DNA of 64,000 nt from Arthrobacter liuii (GCF_014639275.1 NZ_BMFW01000004.1:186001-250000); one strand, 5' to 3'; positions 1 through 9,162 are shown, counted from the stretch's first letter. Translations and numbers: made by a program. Notes: a model not told the origin generated them from the sequence alone.

Positions 1-1038
1 CTGCAGGCAGGCGCATCCTGGCTTGGCGTTGCCCATATTTCCGAGGCCCTCTCGCTGCGCGCCGCCGGCATCGACGCGCCGCTTCTCGCGTGGCTGCACA
101 CCACGGACAGCAATTTCGGCGCTGCGGTGGCTGCCGGCGTCGACATCGGCTGCTCAGGGTGGGAGCTGGAACGCATCGTTGCCGCCGCCCGTGAGCAGGA
201 GCGGCCGGCGCGGGTGCACCTCAAGGTGGACACCGGGCTGGGCCGCAACGGAGCCACCCCCGAGACGTGGGACCGGCTGGTGGGGGAAGCCGTGGAATAC
301 CAGGACCAGGGTTTGCTGCGCGTGGTGGGCATCTTCTCCCACCTGGCTGTCGCCGACGAACCGGACCGCCCCGAAACGGACCACCAGGTGGCGGCATTCC
401 GGGAGGCGCTGGCCATCGCGGAGGACGCGGGAGTGGATCCCGAGGTGCGGCACCTGGCCAACACCCCCGCCACCCTCTCCCGGCCGGACACCCACTTCGA
501 CCTGGTCAGGGTTGGCCTGGGCATCTACGGGCTTTCGCCGTTTGACGGCCAGACGTCCGCGGAGCTCGGCCTCCGCCCCGCCATGACGCTGCGCACGCTG
601 GTGTCCCAGTGCAAGGAAGTGCCGGAGGGGCAGGGCGTCTCCTACGGGTTGCACTACCGCACCCGGAATGCCAGCACCTTGGCGCTGATACCGATGGGCT
701 ATGCCGACGGCGTCCCGCGGATCGCCACGGGCGGCCCTGTCCGCGTGGCCGGAAAGACCTACCCCGTGGTGGGCCGCATCGCCATGGACCAGATGGTCAT
801 CGACCTTGGAGCGGAACACGCCGGAGCCGGCCTGCAAGGCGCGGAAGCGGTGCTGTTTGGGGACGGTGCCGACGGCGGGCCCACAGCCGAAGACTGGGCA
901 CGCGCCGCCGGAACCATCAACTATGAAATCGTGACCAGGATCAGCCCCCGTGTTCCCCGCCGCTTCATCAACGAGGACCAACCGGCGGCCAATGGCCAGG
1001 GTTCGCTGGGCGTGCCAGGCAAGGCAGGGGCCGCATGA
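1..1038 (+). CDS. alr: Alanine racemase, 5' end cut by window edge
   Basis: PLP-dependent racemase that converts L-alanine to D-alanine for peptidoglycan. The frame is open from base 1, so the N-terminus with the PLP lysine lies outside the window. Visible are the TIM-barrel segment with HLKVDTGLGRNG, the barrel end around FSHLAVAD, and the C-terminal beta domain with VSYGLHYRT, which carries the second catalytic base (Tyr), followed by GRIAMDQMVIDLG and TINYEIVTRISPRVPR near the end. These are family-typical motifs. The stop overlaps the start of tsaE (ATGA), so it appears to head or belong to the same transcript. The missing part is a window effect, not a truncation. Confidence 0.95.
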   Translation: MQAGASWLGVAHISEALSLRAAGIDAPLLAWLHTTDSNFGAAVAAGVDIGCSGWELERIVAAAREQERPARVHLKVDTGLGRNGATPETWDRLVGEAVEYQDQGLLRVVGIFSHLAVADEPDRPETDHQVAAFREALAIAEDAGVDPEVRHLANTPATLSRPDTHFDLVRVGLGIYGLSPFDGQTSAELGLRPAMTLRTLVSQCKEVPEGQGVSYGLHYRTRNASTLALIPMGYADGVPRIATGGPVRVAGKTYPVVGRIAMDQMVIDLGAEHAGAGLQGAEAVLFGDGADGGPTAEDWARAAGTINYEIVTRISPRVPRRFINEDQPAANGQGSLGVPGKAGAA

Positions 1039-1649
1039 GCGCGCCGGAGCAGTTGGCCTCCAACTGGGAAAAGACCTGCACGGCGACGACGGCGGAACAG
1101 ACGCACGCGTTCGGTGCCCGTTTGGCGGAGCTACTGCAGGCAGGTGACCTGGTGGTGCTGTCCGGCGAGCTGGGTGCCGGGAAAACCACGTTCACCCAGG
1201 GCCTCGGCGAGGGCCTGGGCGTCCGCGCCGGCATCATCTCGCCCACGTTCGTCCTGGTCCGGATCCATCCCAACCTGCCGGACGGACCACGTCCGGGCGG
1301 CCCGGACCTGGTGCACGTGGACGCCTACCGGCTGGGCTCGGCGGCGGAAATTGACGACATCGACCTCGAAAACACCATGGATTCGTCCGTGACGGTGGTG
1401 GAGTGGGGGCATGAGCGGGTGGAGCACCTGAGCGACAGCCGCTTGGAGATCGACCTGCACCGTGCCATCGGGCTCGGTGCAACGGGGGAGTACCGCGGGA
1501 GCCTGGACTTCGACGGCGACGACACGGACGAGCCCCGAGCCATCGTGCTGCGCGGGTACGGGCCCCGGTGGGCAGCCGCCCCCGAACTGGGCAGCACCGA
1601 GTCGGGCAGCACCGAACTGGACGGCCCCGGAGGGGAAACGGAATGCTGA
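1035..1649 (+). CDS. tsaE: tRNA threonylcarbamoyladenosine biosynthesis ATPase TsaE
   Basis: ATPase subunit of the bacterial t6A37 tRNA-modification complex with TsaB and TsaD. The P-loop GELGAGKTT lies at residues 44-52, followed by SPTFVLV (switch-like region) and HVDAYRLG. The TsaE core is usually about 150-160 residues; this 204-residue protein has a longer C-terminal tail rich in Gly, Ser and acidic residues. The ATG overlaps the alr stop by 4 nt and the end overlaps tsaB by 7 nt, so translational coupling is likely. tsaB and tsaD follow in the same operon, which supports the assignment. Confidence 0.95.
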   Translation: MSAPEQLASNWEKTCTATTAEQTHAFGARLAELLQAGDLVVLSGELGAGKTTFTQGLGEGLGVRAGIISPTFVLVRIHPNLPDGPRPGGPDLVHVDAYRLGSAAEIDDIDLENTMDSSVTVVEWGHERVEHLSDSRLEIDLHRAIGLGATGEYRGSLDFDGDDTDEPRAIVLRGYGPRWAAAPELGSTESGSTELDGPGGETEC

Positions 1650-2314
1650 TCCTCACGATCGATACGTCGGCCGTGGCCAGCGCGGCGCTCGTGTCGGATG
1701 ACGCCCCGGAAAGCGTGCTGGCCAGTTTCTCGACCGAGGACACCCGCAGCCACGCCGAAGTACTTGCCCCCGGAATCAACGCGATGCTGGCCGGGGCAGG
1801 AGTGGCTGGGCAGGACGTCGACGCCCTGGTGGTGGGCGTGGGTCCCGGCCCGTTCACCGGGCTCCGGTCAGGCATCGCCACCGCCCGGACCCTGGCCTTC
1901 GTCTGGGGCAAGCCCCTGCACGGGCTGATGAGCCTGGATGCCGTCGCGCTGGAGGTGGCCGAGTCCACCGCAGCCGTTCCGGAATTCCTGGTGGTCACGG
2001 ATGCCCGCCGCAAGGAGGTGTACTGGGCCCGCTACAGCCTGAGCGACGGCCAGCTTCCCCTGCTGGAGGACGGTCCGCACGTCGGCTTCGCCGGGGACCT
2101 TCCGGACCTGCCTGCATTCGGTGCCGGCGCGGGACTTTACGCAGCGGCGCTGCAGGCACACCCGGAGTTCTCAAATGAACAACCGGACGCCCTGTACCTC
2201 GGCCAGTTCGCCCTGGCCCGGCTGGCGTCGGGACACACCCTGCTGGACTCCACACCCCTGTACCTGCGCGAATCGGACGCGCAGGTTCCAGGACCACGGA
2301 AGAGGGCCTTGTGA
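1643..2314 (+). CDS. tsaB: tRNA threonylcarbamoyladenosine biosynthesis protein TsaB
   Basis: Non-catalytic ASKHA-fold partner of TsaD in t6A formation. The start was placed at ATG 1643 because the product then begins MLILTIDTSAVASAAL, the standard N-terminus; the open frame extends further upstream only inside tsaE. GVGPGPFTGLRSGIATAR near residues 65-80 is the hallmark TsaB stretch. At 223 residues the length is normal. It overlaps tsaE by 7 nt and rimI by 4 nt. Confidence 0.95.
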   Translation: MLILTIDTSAVASAALVSDDAPESVLASFSTEDTRSHAEVLAPGINAMLAGAGVAGQDVDALVVGVGPGPFTGLRSGIATARTLAFVWGKPLHGLMSLDAVALEVAESTAAVPEFLVVTDARRKEVYWARYSLSDGQLPLLEDGPHVGFAGDLPDLPAFGAGAGLYAAALQAHPEFSNEQPDALYLGQFALARLASGHTLLDSTPLYLRESDAQVPGPRKRAL

Positions 2315-2829
2315 GTACTGTCCCGGATCCCCGAATGATGGGCGTCACCGTCCGCGACATGACGCTCGACGATGTTCCCGCCGTCGGCATCCTGGAGCAC
2401 AAGCTCTTCCCCATTGATGCCTGGCCCGTGCAGATGTTCCTGGACGAGCTCTCCCAGCCGGAGACCCGCCGCTACCTGGTGGCGGAGACCGGCGACGGCA
2501 TCGTGGGCTATGCCGGGCTGATGTGCATTGAGCCCATCGCGGACGTCCAGACGATCGCCGTCGTCCCTGATTTTGAGGGGCGGGGCATCGGCAGCACGCT
2601 GCTCACGGAGCTTATCGACGAGGCCCGGCGCCGCGGTGCCGCCGACGTCCTGCTCGAGGTCCGCGCCGACAACCCGCGGGCGCAAAAACTGTATGCGCGG
2701 TTTGGCTTCGAGCAGATCCACGTCCGGCCCCGGTATTACCGTGACGGCGTGGATGCCCTCATCATGCGGCTCCAGTTCGCGGCCGCCGAAACCATCGGGG
2801 AAGAAGCAAAGGAAGCAGGCCAGCCATGA
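2311..2829 (+). CDS. rimI: Ribosomal-protein-S18-alanine N-acetyltransferase RimI
   Basis: GNAT acetyltransferase that acetylates the N-terminal alanine of ribosomal protein S18 in characterised homologues. The acetyl-CoA-binding segment [17 protein letters not shown] (R/Q-x-x-G-x-G) is clear, followed by [18 protein letters not shown]. The GTG start overlaps the tsaB stop by 4 nt; an ATG at 2335 is a possible alternative. Its place between tsaB and tsaD is the usual gene order in Gram-positive bacteria, which favours RimI over other GNAT functions. Confidence 0.9.
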   Translation: MSTVPDPRMMGVTVRDMTLDDVPAVGILEHKLFPIDAWPVQMFLDELSQPETRRYLVAETGDGIVGYAGLMCIEPIADVQTIAVVPDFEGRGIGSTLLTELIDEARRRGAADVLLEVRADNPRAQKLYARFGFEQIHVRPRYYRDGVDALIMRLQFAAAETIGEEAKEAGQP

Positions 2830-3917
2830 ACCGCTCGCAGCCCCTGGTGCTGGGCATCGAATCATCCTGCGACGAAACAGGTGTGGGAGTCGTCCGCGGC
2901 ACCACTCTCCTCACCAACACGGTCTCGTCCTCCATGGACGAGCACGTCCGTTTCGGCGGGGTCATCCCCGAAATTGCTTCCCGCGCCCACCTGGACGCCT
3001 TCGTCCCCACCCTTGAGCAGGCACTGGCCGACGCCGGGGTGGGCCTTGATGAGGTGGACGCCATCGCCGTAACGTCCGGGCCCGGCCTGGCCGGCGCACT
3101 CATGGTGGGCGTATGCGCTGCCAAGGCGCTCGCCGTCGCCACCGGAAAGCCGCTGTATGCGATCAACCACCTGGTGGCGCACGTCGGCGTGGGACTGCTG
3201 GATGACCGTGCCAACGGCCGGAAGCAGGAGCTGCCGGAGAACCTGGGGGCCCTGCTGGTGTCCGGTGGCCACACCGAAATCCTCCGGATCAACAGCATCG
3301 CCAGTGACGTGGAGCTCCTGGGTTCCACCATCGACGACGCCGCGGGCGAGGCCTACGACAAGGTGGCCCGCATCCTGGGCCTGGGCTACCCGGGCGGCCC
3401 CGCCATCGACAAGGTGGCCCGGAGCGGCAATCCCAAAGCGATCCGCTTCCCCCGCGGCCTCACCCAGCCCAAGTACATGGGCTCGGCGGATGAACCGGGA
3501 CCGCACCGGTACGACTGGTCCTTCAGCGGCCTCAAAACGGCTGTGGCCCGGTGCGTGGAGCAGTTCGAGGCCCGCGGCGAAGAAATCCCCGTGGCTGACA
3601 TCGCGGCCGCTTTCCAGGAGGCAGTGGTGGACGTGATTTCATCCAAGGCAGTCCTGGCTTGCCGCGAGCACGGCATCAGGGATGTCTTGCTGGGCGGCGG
3701 CGTGGCAGCAAACTCGCGCCTGCGGGAACTGACGGGGCAGCGCTGCGCGTCCGCCGGCATCCGGCTGCACGTCCCGCCCCTGGACCTCTGCACGGACAAC
3801 GGCGCCATGGTGGCCGCTTTGGGCGCACAGTTGGTGATGGCCGGCGTCGAGCCCAGTGGAATCGGCTTCGCCCCGGACTCATCGATGCCCGTGACGTCGG
3901 TGTCGCTCCGGGCCTGA
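2826..3917 (+). CDS. tsaD: tRNA N6-adenosine threonylcarbamoyltransferase TsaD
   Basis: Catalytic subunit that transfers threonylcarbamoyl from TC-AMP to A37 of ANN-decoding tRNAs. It opens with [15 protein letters not shown], the ASKHA phosphate-1 motif. The metal-binding His pair is in [10 protein letters not shown], and [28 protein letters not shown] and [11 protein letters not shown] follow in family order. At 363 residues it is full length. It is the last gene of the tsaE-tsaB-rimI-tsaD run (ATGA overlap with rimI). A nested palindrome directly downstream could end the transcript. Confidence 0.97.
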   Translation: MNRSQPLVLGIESSCDETGVGVVRGTTLLTNTVSSSMDEHVRFGGVIPEIASRAHLDAFVPTLEQALADAGVGLDEVDAIAVTSGPGLAGALMVGVCAAKALAVATGKPLYAINHLVAHVGVGLLDDRANGRKQELPENLGALLVSGGHTEILRINSIASDVELLGSTIDDAAGEAYDKVARILGLGYPGGPAIDKVARSGNPKAIRFPRGLTQPKYMGSADEPGPHRYDWSFSGLKTAVARCVEQFEARGEEIPVADIAAAFQEAVVDVISSKAVLACREHGIRDVLLGGGVAANSRLRELTGQRCASAGIRLHVPPLDLCTDNGAMVAALGAQLVMAGVEPSGIGFAPDSSMPVTSVSLRA

Positions 3918-3943
3918 AGACAGAGGGCCCGGCGAACCGCCGC

Positions 3944-4011
3944 GGGGCACTTTGGGGGCGTCGCCGTCGTAAATCACGACGGCGGCCGGCGTGTCCGTGT
4001 CGAAGTGCCCC
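3944..4011. repeat. Nested palindromic element between convergent genes
   Basis: The outer arms GGGGCACTT (3944-3952) and AAGTGCCCC (4003-4011) are perfect inverted repeats. Inside is a second perfect hairpin, CGCCGTCGT (3962-3970) and ACGACGGCG (3976-3984), with a 5-nt loop. It sits between the 3' ends of tsaD and the ybdK-like gene, so it could act as a bidirectional terminator. It has no long T tract. The two-level structure resembles REP/BIME-type intergenic repeats. Confidence 0.7.
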
Positions 4012-4028
4012 CTTTCGGGAGGAGCACG

Positions 4029-5180
4029 TCAGGCGGTGGGCCCGTTGCGCATCTGCTTGACCAGGTCCAGCACCACGGCCTGGAGGTTCCCGCCGTTCTC
4101 CGCGGCCACGCGGCGCTGGCGCTGGTACCCCGCGCCGCGGCGGATGATCTTCTCCACGTCGGCAAGCTCGTCGGAGCAGCGCAGCTTGGCTGCGACGGGC
4201 TCCAGCCGGTTCAGTGTCTCCAGCAGGTGGTCGGTGACCAGCTGCTCCCGGCCTGCGGCATCCAGGATGATGATGGCGTCCAGGCCGTACCGGGCGGCGC
4301 GCCACTTGTTCTCCTGCACATGCCACGGCGGCATGGTGGGGATGGTGCCGCCGTTGTCCAGGGTGGTGGAGAACTCGTCCACCAGGCACTGGGTGAGGGC
4401 CGCAATCGCGCCCACTTCCTCCAGGGTGGCCAGGCCGTCGCAGATGCGCATCTCGATGGTTCCGAGCGCAGGCACGGGCCGGATGTCCCACCGGATCTCC
4501 GAGATGGTGTCGATGACGCCCGTGGTGAACATGTCCTGGACATAGGACTCGTACTCCTCCCAGGACGTGAACTGGAAGGGCAGGCCTGCGGTGGGGAGCT
4601 GTTGGAACATCAGGGCCCGCTGGGAGGCGTAGCCGGTGTCCTCGCCGCCCCAGAACGGGCTGGATGCGGACAGCGCCTGGAAGTGCGGGAAGTAGTTGAC
4701 TAGGCCGTCCAGCACGGGGAGTGCCTTGTCCCGGCGGTCCAGCCCCACATGCACGTGGACACCGTAAATGACCATTTGCCGGCCCCACCACTGGGTCCGG
4801 TCGATCAGCTTGGCGTAGCGCGCCTTGTCCGTGACCGGCTGCAGCTGCGGGGGGCTGAACGGATGGCTTCCGGCGCAGAACAGCTCCACGCCCATGGGAT
4901 CGGTGATTTCCCGGACAGCGGCGACGGAACGGCTGAGGTCCTCCTTGGCCTGGGCAGCTGTCTCGCAGACGCCGGTGACCAGTTCCACCGTGTTCAGCAG
5001 CAGTTCCTGCTTGATGTGCGGATGTTCGTCGTCTTCGTTGAGTTCCGGGTGGCGGGAGGCCACACCGCGGAGCACCTGGCTGGCCACGGAAGCGAGTTCG
5101 CCCGTCTTCCCGTCCACCAGTGCAAGCTCCCACTCAACACCGAGGGTTGACTGCCTCGATGACGCGAAGTCGATCTTCAC
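4029..5180 (-). CDS. YbdK/GCS2-type glutamate-cysteine ligase-like enzyme
   Basis: Member of the GCS2 (PF04107) family of carboxylate-amine ligases, which form gamma-glutamyl amides using ATP. Near the N-terminus is TLGVEWELALVD (acidic metal-binding residues). YGVHVHVGLDRRDKAL in the middle and WDIRPVPALGTIEMRICD further on are conserved GCS2 signatures. The start was set at GTG 5180, preceded by AGGAA; the open frame upstream has no homology-like sequence. Length 383 residues, as in the YbdK branch. True GshA activity in glutathione synthesis is not implied: mycothiol is the usual thiol in actinobacteria, and the substrate is unknown. Confidence 0.85.
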   Translation of the reverse strand: MKIDFASSRQSTLGVEWELALVDGKTGELASVASQVLRGVASRHPELNEDDEHPHIKQELLLNTVELVTGVCETAAQAKEDLSRSVAAVREITDPMGVELFCAGSHPFSPPQLQPVTDKARYAKLIDRTQWWGRQMVIYGVHVHVGLDRRDKALPVLDGLVNYFPHFQALSASSPFWGGEDTGYASQRALMFQQLPTAGLPFQFTSWEEYESYVQDMFTTGVIDTISEIRWDIRPVPALGTIEMRICDGLATLEEVGAIAALTQCLVDEFSTTLDNGGTIPTMPPWHVQENKWRAARYGLDAIIILDAAGREQLVTDHLLETLNRLEPVAAKLRCSDELADVEKIIRRGAGYQRQRRVAAENGGNLQAVVLDLVKQMRNGPTA

Positions 5181-5272
5181 AAGTTTCCTAACTGTCCGGT
5201 TTGCCGCTGGCTGATGCCGCTCACAGGCTGCTGCCGGCAGGCGAACGGGGTAGTTCAAGTCTAGTCCAGGGG

Positions 5273-5278
5273 TAGCAT
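5273..5278 (+). promoter_or_regulatory. Candidate leaderless -10 box (TAGCAT) for nagZ-like gene
   Basis: TAGCAT lies 7 nt before the ATG at 5286. With transcription starting about 7 nt after a -10 box, the mRNA would begin at or near the start codon. No Shine-Dalgarno sequence is visible. Confidence 0.55.
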
Positions 5279-5285
5279 CGTACTG

Positions 5286-6995
5286 ATGGCACCGTTCCCC
5301 ATGCGTCACAGCCCTGCCAAATCCTTCCCCCTTCTCCTGGCCCTGTCGGCCTTGGCCCTGGCCTCCTGTTCCGCCTCCCCAAGCCAGGTCCCGCCGTCCG
5401 CGCCGCCAGCCGGCGCCCCTTCGGCGACAGCAAGTACGACGCCGGCGCCCCCTTCTGCGGCTCCCTTGGCTGACACCGGTTCCCGGCCTCTGGGGTGGGG
5501 CCCCGAGCAGCGGGACCGGGACGCCGCCGTGGCGGCCGTGGCGGCCATGTCACCGGAGCAGAAGGCCGGGCAGGTCCTGCTTCCAACCTTCAGGGGCAAC
5601 CAGGTGGAGGCCTATGCCGGGCTCATCCAGCGACTGCACCTGGCCGGGTCCATCATCATGGCCGACAACGTGCCGCGCGACCCGCAGGGCAACGTGGACG
5701 TTGCCGCCATGGGCGCAGTGAACCAGCGGCTGCTGCAGGCCGTTGCCGCCGACGGGCGCCGCTGGCCGGGGATCATCGGGGTGGACCAGGAAGGGGGTGG
5801 CGTGGCACGCCTGGGACCGCCTCTCACCGAATGGCCCACGCCCATGAGCTACGGTGCCGCCGGCAACGCGGCCCTGACCCGCCAGGCCGGCAAAGGCCTG
5901 GCGGCCGAGCTGGCGCCGCTGGGTTTCGACCTCGACTTCGCACCCGATACCGACGTGACCATCGGCCCCAAGGACCCCACCATCGGGGCACGCTCCATGT
6001 CCGCCGATCCGGCGGCCGCGGCAACCCAAGGGGTGGCGTTTTCCCAGGGCATGCTGGATGCCGGCGTGCTCCCCACCGTCAAGCACTTTCCCGGACACGG
6101 CTCGGTGACGGCAGATTCCCACCTCAGCCTCCCCGTCCAGCCGGCCGGCATTGACGAACTCCAGGGCCGGGACTGGAAACCCTTCCAGGCCGCCGTCACG
6201 GCGGCCCTCCCGATCATCATGACCGGGCACATCGCCGTGCCTGCGCTGGAACCAGGTGTGCCGGCGTCGCTCTCCGCACCCAGCTACGCCGCGCTGAGGG
6301 GCCTGGGCTTCAAGGGCGTGGCCGTGACTGACGCCCTCAACATGGGCGCGGTGGACAAGCAGTACCCAGCGGGCGCGGCTGCGGTGAAAGCCGTGGCCGC
6401 CGGCGCCGACCTGCTGCTGATGCCCGCGGACGTGGAGCAGGCGCACGCCGCCATCCTCCAGGCCCTGGCCGCCGGCACCCTTTCGGCCGCCCGGCTCGAT
6501 GAGGCCGCCCAGCGGGTGGCCACCATGATGATCTGGCATGCCCGGACCTCGCCTCCTGCCGGGACAGCGGCCACAGCTGCCCAGGCAGGAAGCGGTGCAC
6601 CATTGTCAACGCAGGTCTCGGCGTCGGCCGTCACGGTTCTTTCAGGTCCGTGCAGCGGACCCTTGGTGCCGGGCTCGGTGCGAGTGGCCGGCGGGGGACC
6701 GGGGGACCGGGAACGCTTCGAGGCGGCCGCCGCCCGTGCCGGGCTCACGGTTGGATCAGGGCCGCTGGTCAGCCTCATCGGGCCTGGCGGAAAAGCGGCG
6801 GGTGGGGACATCGCGGTGGCCCTGGATGCCCCCTGGCCGCTCCAGGACTCAGGCGCGCCGGTCAAGCTGGCGCTGTACGGCCGCACCGACGCGGCCTTCG
6901 ACGCGCTGGCCGCAGTGCTGGCAGGGAAGGCGCCGGCCCCCGGGAAGCTGCCCGCCGCCGTCGGGCCCTTTCCTGGGGGAACCGGCTGCCCGTAA
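5286..6995 (+). CDS. nagZ: Lipoprotein beta-N-acetylhexosaminidase, GH3 (NagZ-like)
   Basis: Family 3 glycoside hydrolase expected to remove beta-linked GlcNAc from peptidoglycan fragments. A lipoprotein signal peptide is present (hydrophobic LLLALSALALASC with lipobox Cys near residue 28), so the enzyme is probably tethered outside the membrane, unlike cytoplasmic enterobacterial NagZ. VDQEGGGVARL, then KHFPGHGSVTADSH (His of the Asp-His catalytic dyad) and VAVTDALNMGAV (nucleophile Asp) are all intact. A C-terminal extension of about 150 residues after the barrel resembles a GH3 second domain and ends in Cys-Pro. Start at ATG 5286; ATG 5301 is an alternative. Confidence 0.9.
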   Translation: MAPFPMRHSPAKSFPLLLALSALALASCSASPSQVPPSAPPAGAPSATASTTPAPPSAAPLADTGSRPLGWGPEQRDRDAAVAAVAAMSPEQKAGQVLLPTFRGNQVEAYAGLIQRLHLAGSIIMADNVPRDPQGNVDVAAMGAVNQRLLQAVAADGRRWPGIIGVDQEGGGVARLGPPLTEWPTPMSYGAAGNAALTRQAGKGLAAELAPLGFDLDFAPDTDVTIGPKDPTIGARSMSADPAAAATQGVAFSQGMLDAGVLPTVKHFPGHGSVTADSHLSLPVQPAGIDELQGRDWKPFQAAVTAALPIIMTGHIAVPALEPGVPASLSAPSYAALRGLGFKGVAVTDALNMGAVDKQYPAGAAAVKAVAAGADLLLMPADVEQAHAAILQALAAGTLSAARLDEAAQRVATMMIWHARTSPPAGTAATAAQAGSGAPLSTQVSASAVTVLSGPCSGPLVPGSVRVAGGGPGDRERFEAAAARAGLTVGSGPLVSLIGPGGKAAGGDIAVALDAPWPLQDSGAPVKLALYGRTDAAFDALAAVLAGKAPAPGKLPAAVGPFPGGTGCP

Positions 6996-7061
6996 CCCAA
7001 CTAAGTAGCGCCAAGCGTCGTTCCAGGCGTTCAAAACGACACTTGCCGCTACCCAGTTGGG
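6996..7061. repeat. 66-bp imperfect palindrome, REP-like intergenic repeat
   Basis: The outer arms CCCAACT and AGTTGGG are perfect, and pairing continues inward through GTAGCG/CGCTAC and CAAGCGTCGTT/AACGACACTTG with few mismatches. The element starts on the base after the nagZ-like stop codon. It has the look of a short mobile palindromic repeat rather than a plain terminator, since no T tract follows. Only one copy is in this window. Confidence 0.7.
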
Positions 7062-7082
7062 CGGGACCGCTTTAATGGTCTG

Positions 7083-7901
7083 GTGCCCATTCTGAATAAA
7101 GACATGACCCTCTGCATCTCGCTCTCGGCCCGTCCCAGCAACAACGGGACCCGGTTCCACAACCACCTCTACGGGCAGCTGGACCTGAACTGGATCTACA
7201 AGGCGTTCGCGCCCACCAATCTGGAACAGGCCATCGCCGGCGTCCGCGGGCTGGGCATCCGCGGCTGTGCCATCTCCATGCCCTACAAGGAAGACGTCAT
7301 TGCGCTGGTGGACGAGATGGATCCTTCCGCCAAGGCCATCGACTCGGTGAACACCATCGTCAACACCGGCGGGCACCTCAAGGCGTACAACACCGACTAC
7401 ACCGCGATCGAGCAGCTTCTGGCCGCCAATTCGGTCCCCACGGACTACTCGGTGCTGGTCCTGGGCGCCGGCGGCATGGCCAAGGCAACGGTGGCCGCCC
7501 TCCGGGACGCCGGCTTCAGCGACGTCACCGTGATCGCCCGGAACGAGGCTTCGGGACGCGCACTGGCGGACCAGTACGGGTTCAAGTGGCGTGCAGCGCT
7601 CGACGGCGGGACGGCTGACCTGATCATCAACGTCACCCCCATCGGCATGGCGGGAGGAGCGGAGGCTGAGGCGCTGTCCTTCCCCGCCGAGGCGATCGAC
7701 GCGGCACGCCTGGTGTTCGACGTGGTGGCGCTGCCGGCCGAGACGCCGCTGGTCCGCGCCGCCCGGGCGGCAGGAAAGCCGGTCATCACGGGGGCCGAGG
7801 TGGCCACCATCCAGGCGCTGGAACAGTTCGTCCTGTACACCGGGGTGCGGCCGACCGCGGAGCAGGTGCGGGCTGCCGAGGAGTTCATGCGGGCCCAGTA
7901 G
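7083..7901 (+). CDS. Shikimate dehydrogenase-like protein (AroE family)
   Basis: NAD(P)-dependent dehydrogenase of the AroE/YdiB family. The N-terminal substrate domain has ISMPYKEDV (the catalytic Lys) and NTDYTAIEQLL (the catalytic Asp). The Rossmann domain has VLGAGGMAKATVAAL, INVTPIGMAGG and the C-terminal ITGAEVATIQALEQF. The N-terminal substrate-binding segment reads ISLSARPSNNGTRFHN instead of the usual GxPIxHSxSP pattern, so the substrate may be a quinate- or shikimate-like acid rather than shikimate itself. GTG 7083 is used; ATG 7104 is a possible shorter start. 272 residues, normal length. Confidence 0.78.
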   Translation: MPILNKDMTLCISLSARPSNNGTRFHNHLYGQLDLNWIYKAFAPTNLEQAIAGVRGLGIRGCAISMPYKEDVIALVDEMDPSAKAIDSVNTIVNTGGHLKAYNTDYTAIEQLLAANSVPTDYSVLVLGAGGMAKATVAALRDAGFSDVTVIARNEASGRALADQYGFKWRAALDGGTADLIINVTPIGMAGGAEAEALSFPAEAIDAARLVFDVVALPAETPLVRAARAAGKPVITGAEVATIQALEQFVLYTGVRPTAEQVRAAEEFMRAQ

Positions 7902-7919
7902 CGGCGTCGCCGGCAGCGC

Positions 7920-9155
7920 CTAAGCGGGCTGGACGGGCTCCACCACGATGGCCACCCGGTCCTCGCCGATGCGGGTGAGGACCAGGGTGGCCGCCTTGCC
8001 GGAACCTTTTTTGGTGTTCTTCCCGCTGGGCAGCAGCTGCTTCCGCAGCTCTTCCGGGGTAACAGCCGTGCCGCGCTTCTTGATGTCCAGCACGGTGATT
8101 CCCTCCTGCTTCACCCACGCCTTGAGCGCCTTGACGTTGTAGGGCATGACATCAAGGACTTTGTAGGCCCTGGCGAACGGGGTGGCCACGAGTTCGGGAG
8201 CGCAGATGTAGGCGATGTGTTCATCAACCAGGTGCCCGCCAAGCTGCAGCGCCACGTCCGCCACCAGTCCCGCGCGGATTACTGCGCCATCGGGTTCGTA
8301 GAGGTAGCCTTCCACCGGTCCCACCGGAGCTGACGGGCCGGCACCGAATTCGTCAGCACTGGCCAGTTCGGCGGGCCCCTGGGAACCCAGGACCAGGGCG
8401 GCGCGGCGGACGCCGGGCCTGCGCACGGCGTTGAACCACAGGGTCACCTCCGTGACGTCCCCGGCCACGGACACCCACTGCGCCTCACAGCCTGCGGGAA
8501 CGGACTCGTGCGGCATGCCCGGGCCCATCTTCACGCCCACCGCCTTCCCCTCCGCGGCCAGCGACTCCACGAATGACAACGGCGGGGAGAACGCCTCAGG
8601 ATCCCAGATCCGCTTGGTACCGGAGGTGGAGGTGACCCGCCGTGCCGGATCCAGCCAGACGCCGTCGACCCCCTCCAGCGGGACCGCTGCCGCGTCCGCG
8701 TGCACCACCGTGGCGTTGGGGAACGGAATGAGGTTTACCGTGGCGCAGGCCGCCGTGGTTTCGTCCATTTCGACCGAGGTGACGTTGATGTCCAGGGAAG
8801 CCAGGGCCAGGGAATCGGCGCCCAGGCCGCAGCCCAGGTCCGCCACGTGGCTGATGCCGGCAGCAGCAAACCGCTGCGCGTGGTGTGCGGCCACATTCAG
8901 GCGCGTGGCCTGCTCCAGGCCGGCCTGGGTAAAGAGCATTTGGCGCGCGAACTCGCCGAATTTAGCCTCCGCCCTGGTCCGCAGCCGTGACTGGGTGAGG
9001 ACGGCGGACACGCGCTCGGCGGGGTGTCCGGCCTTGCGAAGCGCGGCATTGAGCTCGAACGAGTCCTCATCCCGGTAGGGGGCCAGGGACGCCAGCAACT
9101 CCCAGCCTTCGGGGGTCAACAGCGGTGCAATCTGGTCCTGGGGAGCGTGAGCCAT
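7920..9155 (-). CDS. Class I SAM methyltransferase with THUMP-like C-terminal domain
   Basis: The protein has an N-terminal helical region (residues 1-90), a Rossmann methyltransferase core with VADLGCGLGADSLAL (SAM-binding motif I, about residues 103-117) and VSVEMD-like motif II, then VDGVWLDPARR as a motif IV equivalent. The C-terminal third (KRGTAVTPEELRKQL) matches what is known of THUMP-like domains (PF18096), suggesting a tRNA or rRNA substrate. 411 residues. The actual target nucleotide is not known. It is convergent with the aroE-like gene, 18 nt apart, and divergent from the small membrane gene at 9209. Confidence 0.8.
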   Translation of the reverse strand: MAHAPQDQIAPLLTPEGWELLASLAPYRDEDSFELNAALRKAGHPAERVSAVLTQSRLRTRAEAKFGEFARQMLFTQAGLEQATRLNVAAHHAQRFAAAGISHVADLGCGLGADSLALASLDINVTSVEMDETTAACATVNLIPFPNATVVHADAAAVPLEGVDGVWLDPARRVTSTSGTKRIWDPEAFSPPLSFVESLAAEGKAVGVKMGPGMPHESVPAGCEAQWVSVAGDVTEVTLWFNAVRRPGVRRAALVLGSQGPAELASADEFGAGPSAPVGPVEGYLYEPDGAVIRAGLVADVALQLGGHLVDEHIAYICAPELVATPFARAYKVLDVMPYNVKALKAWVKQEGITVLDIKKRGTAVTPEELRKQLLPSGKNTKKGSGKAATLVLTRIGEDRVAIVVEPVQPA

Positions 9156-9162
9156 GGGTTCC

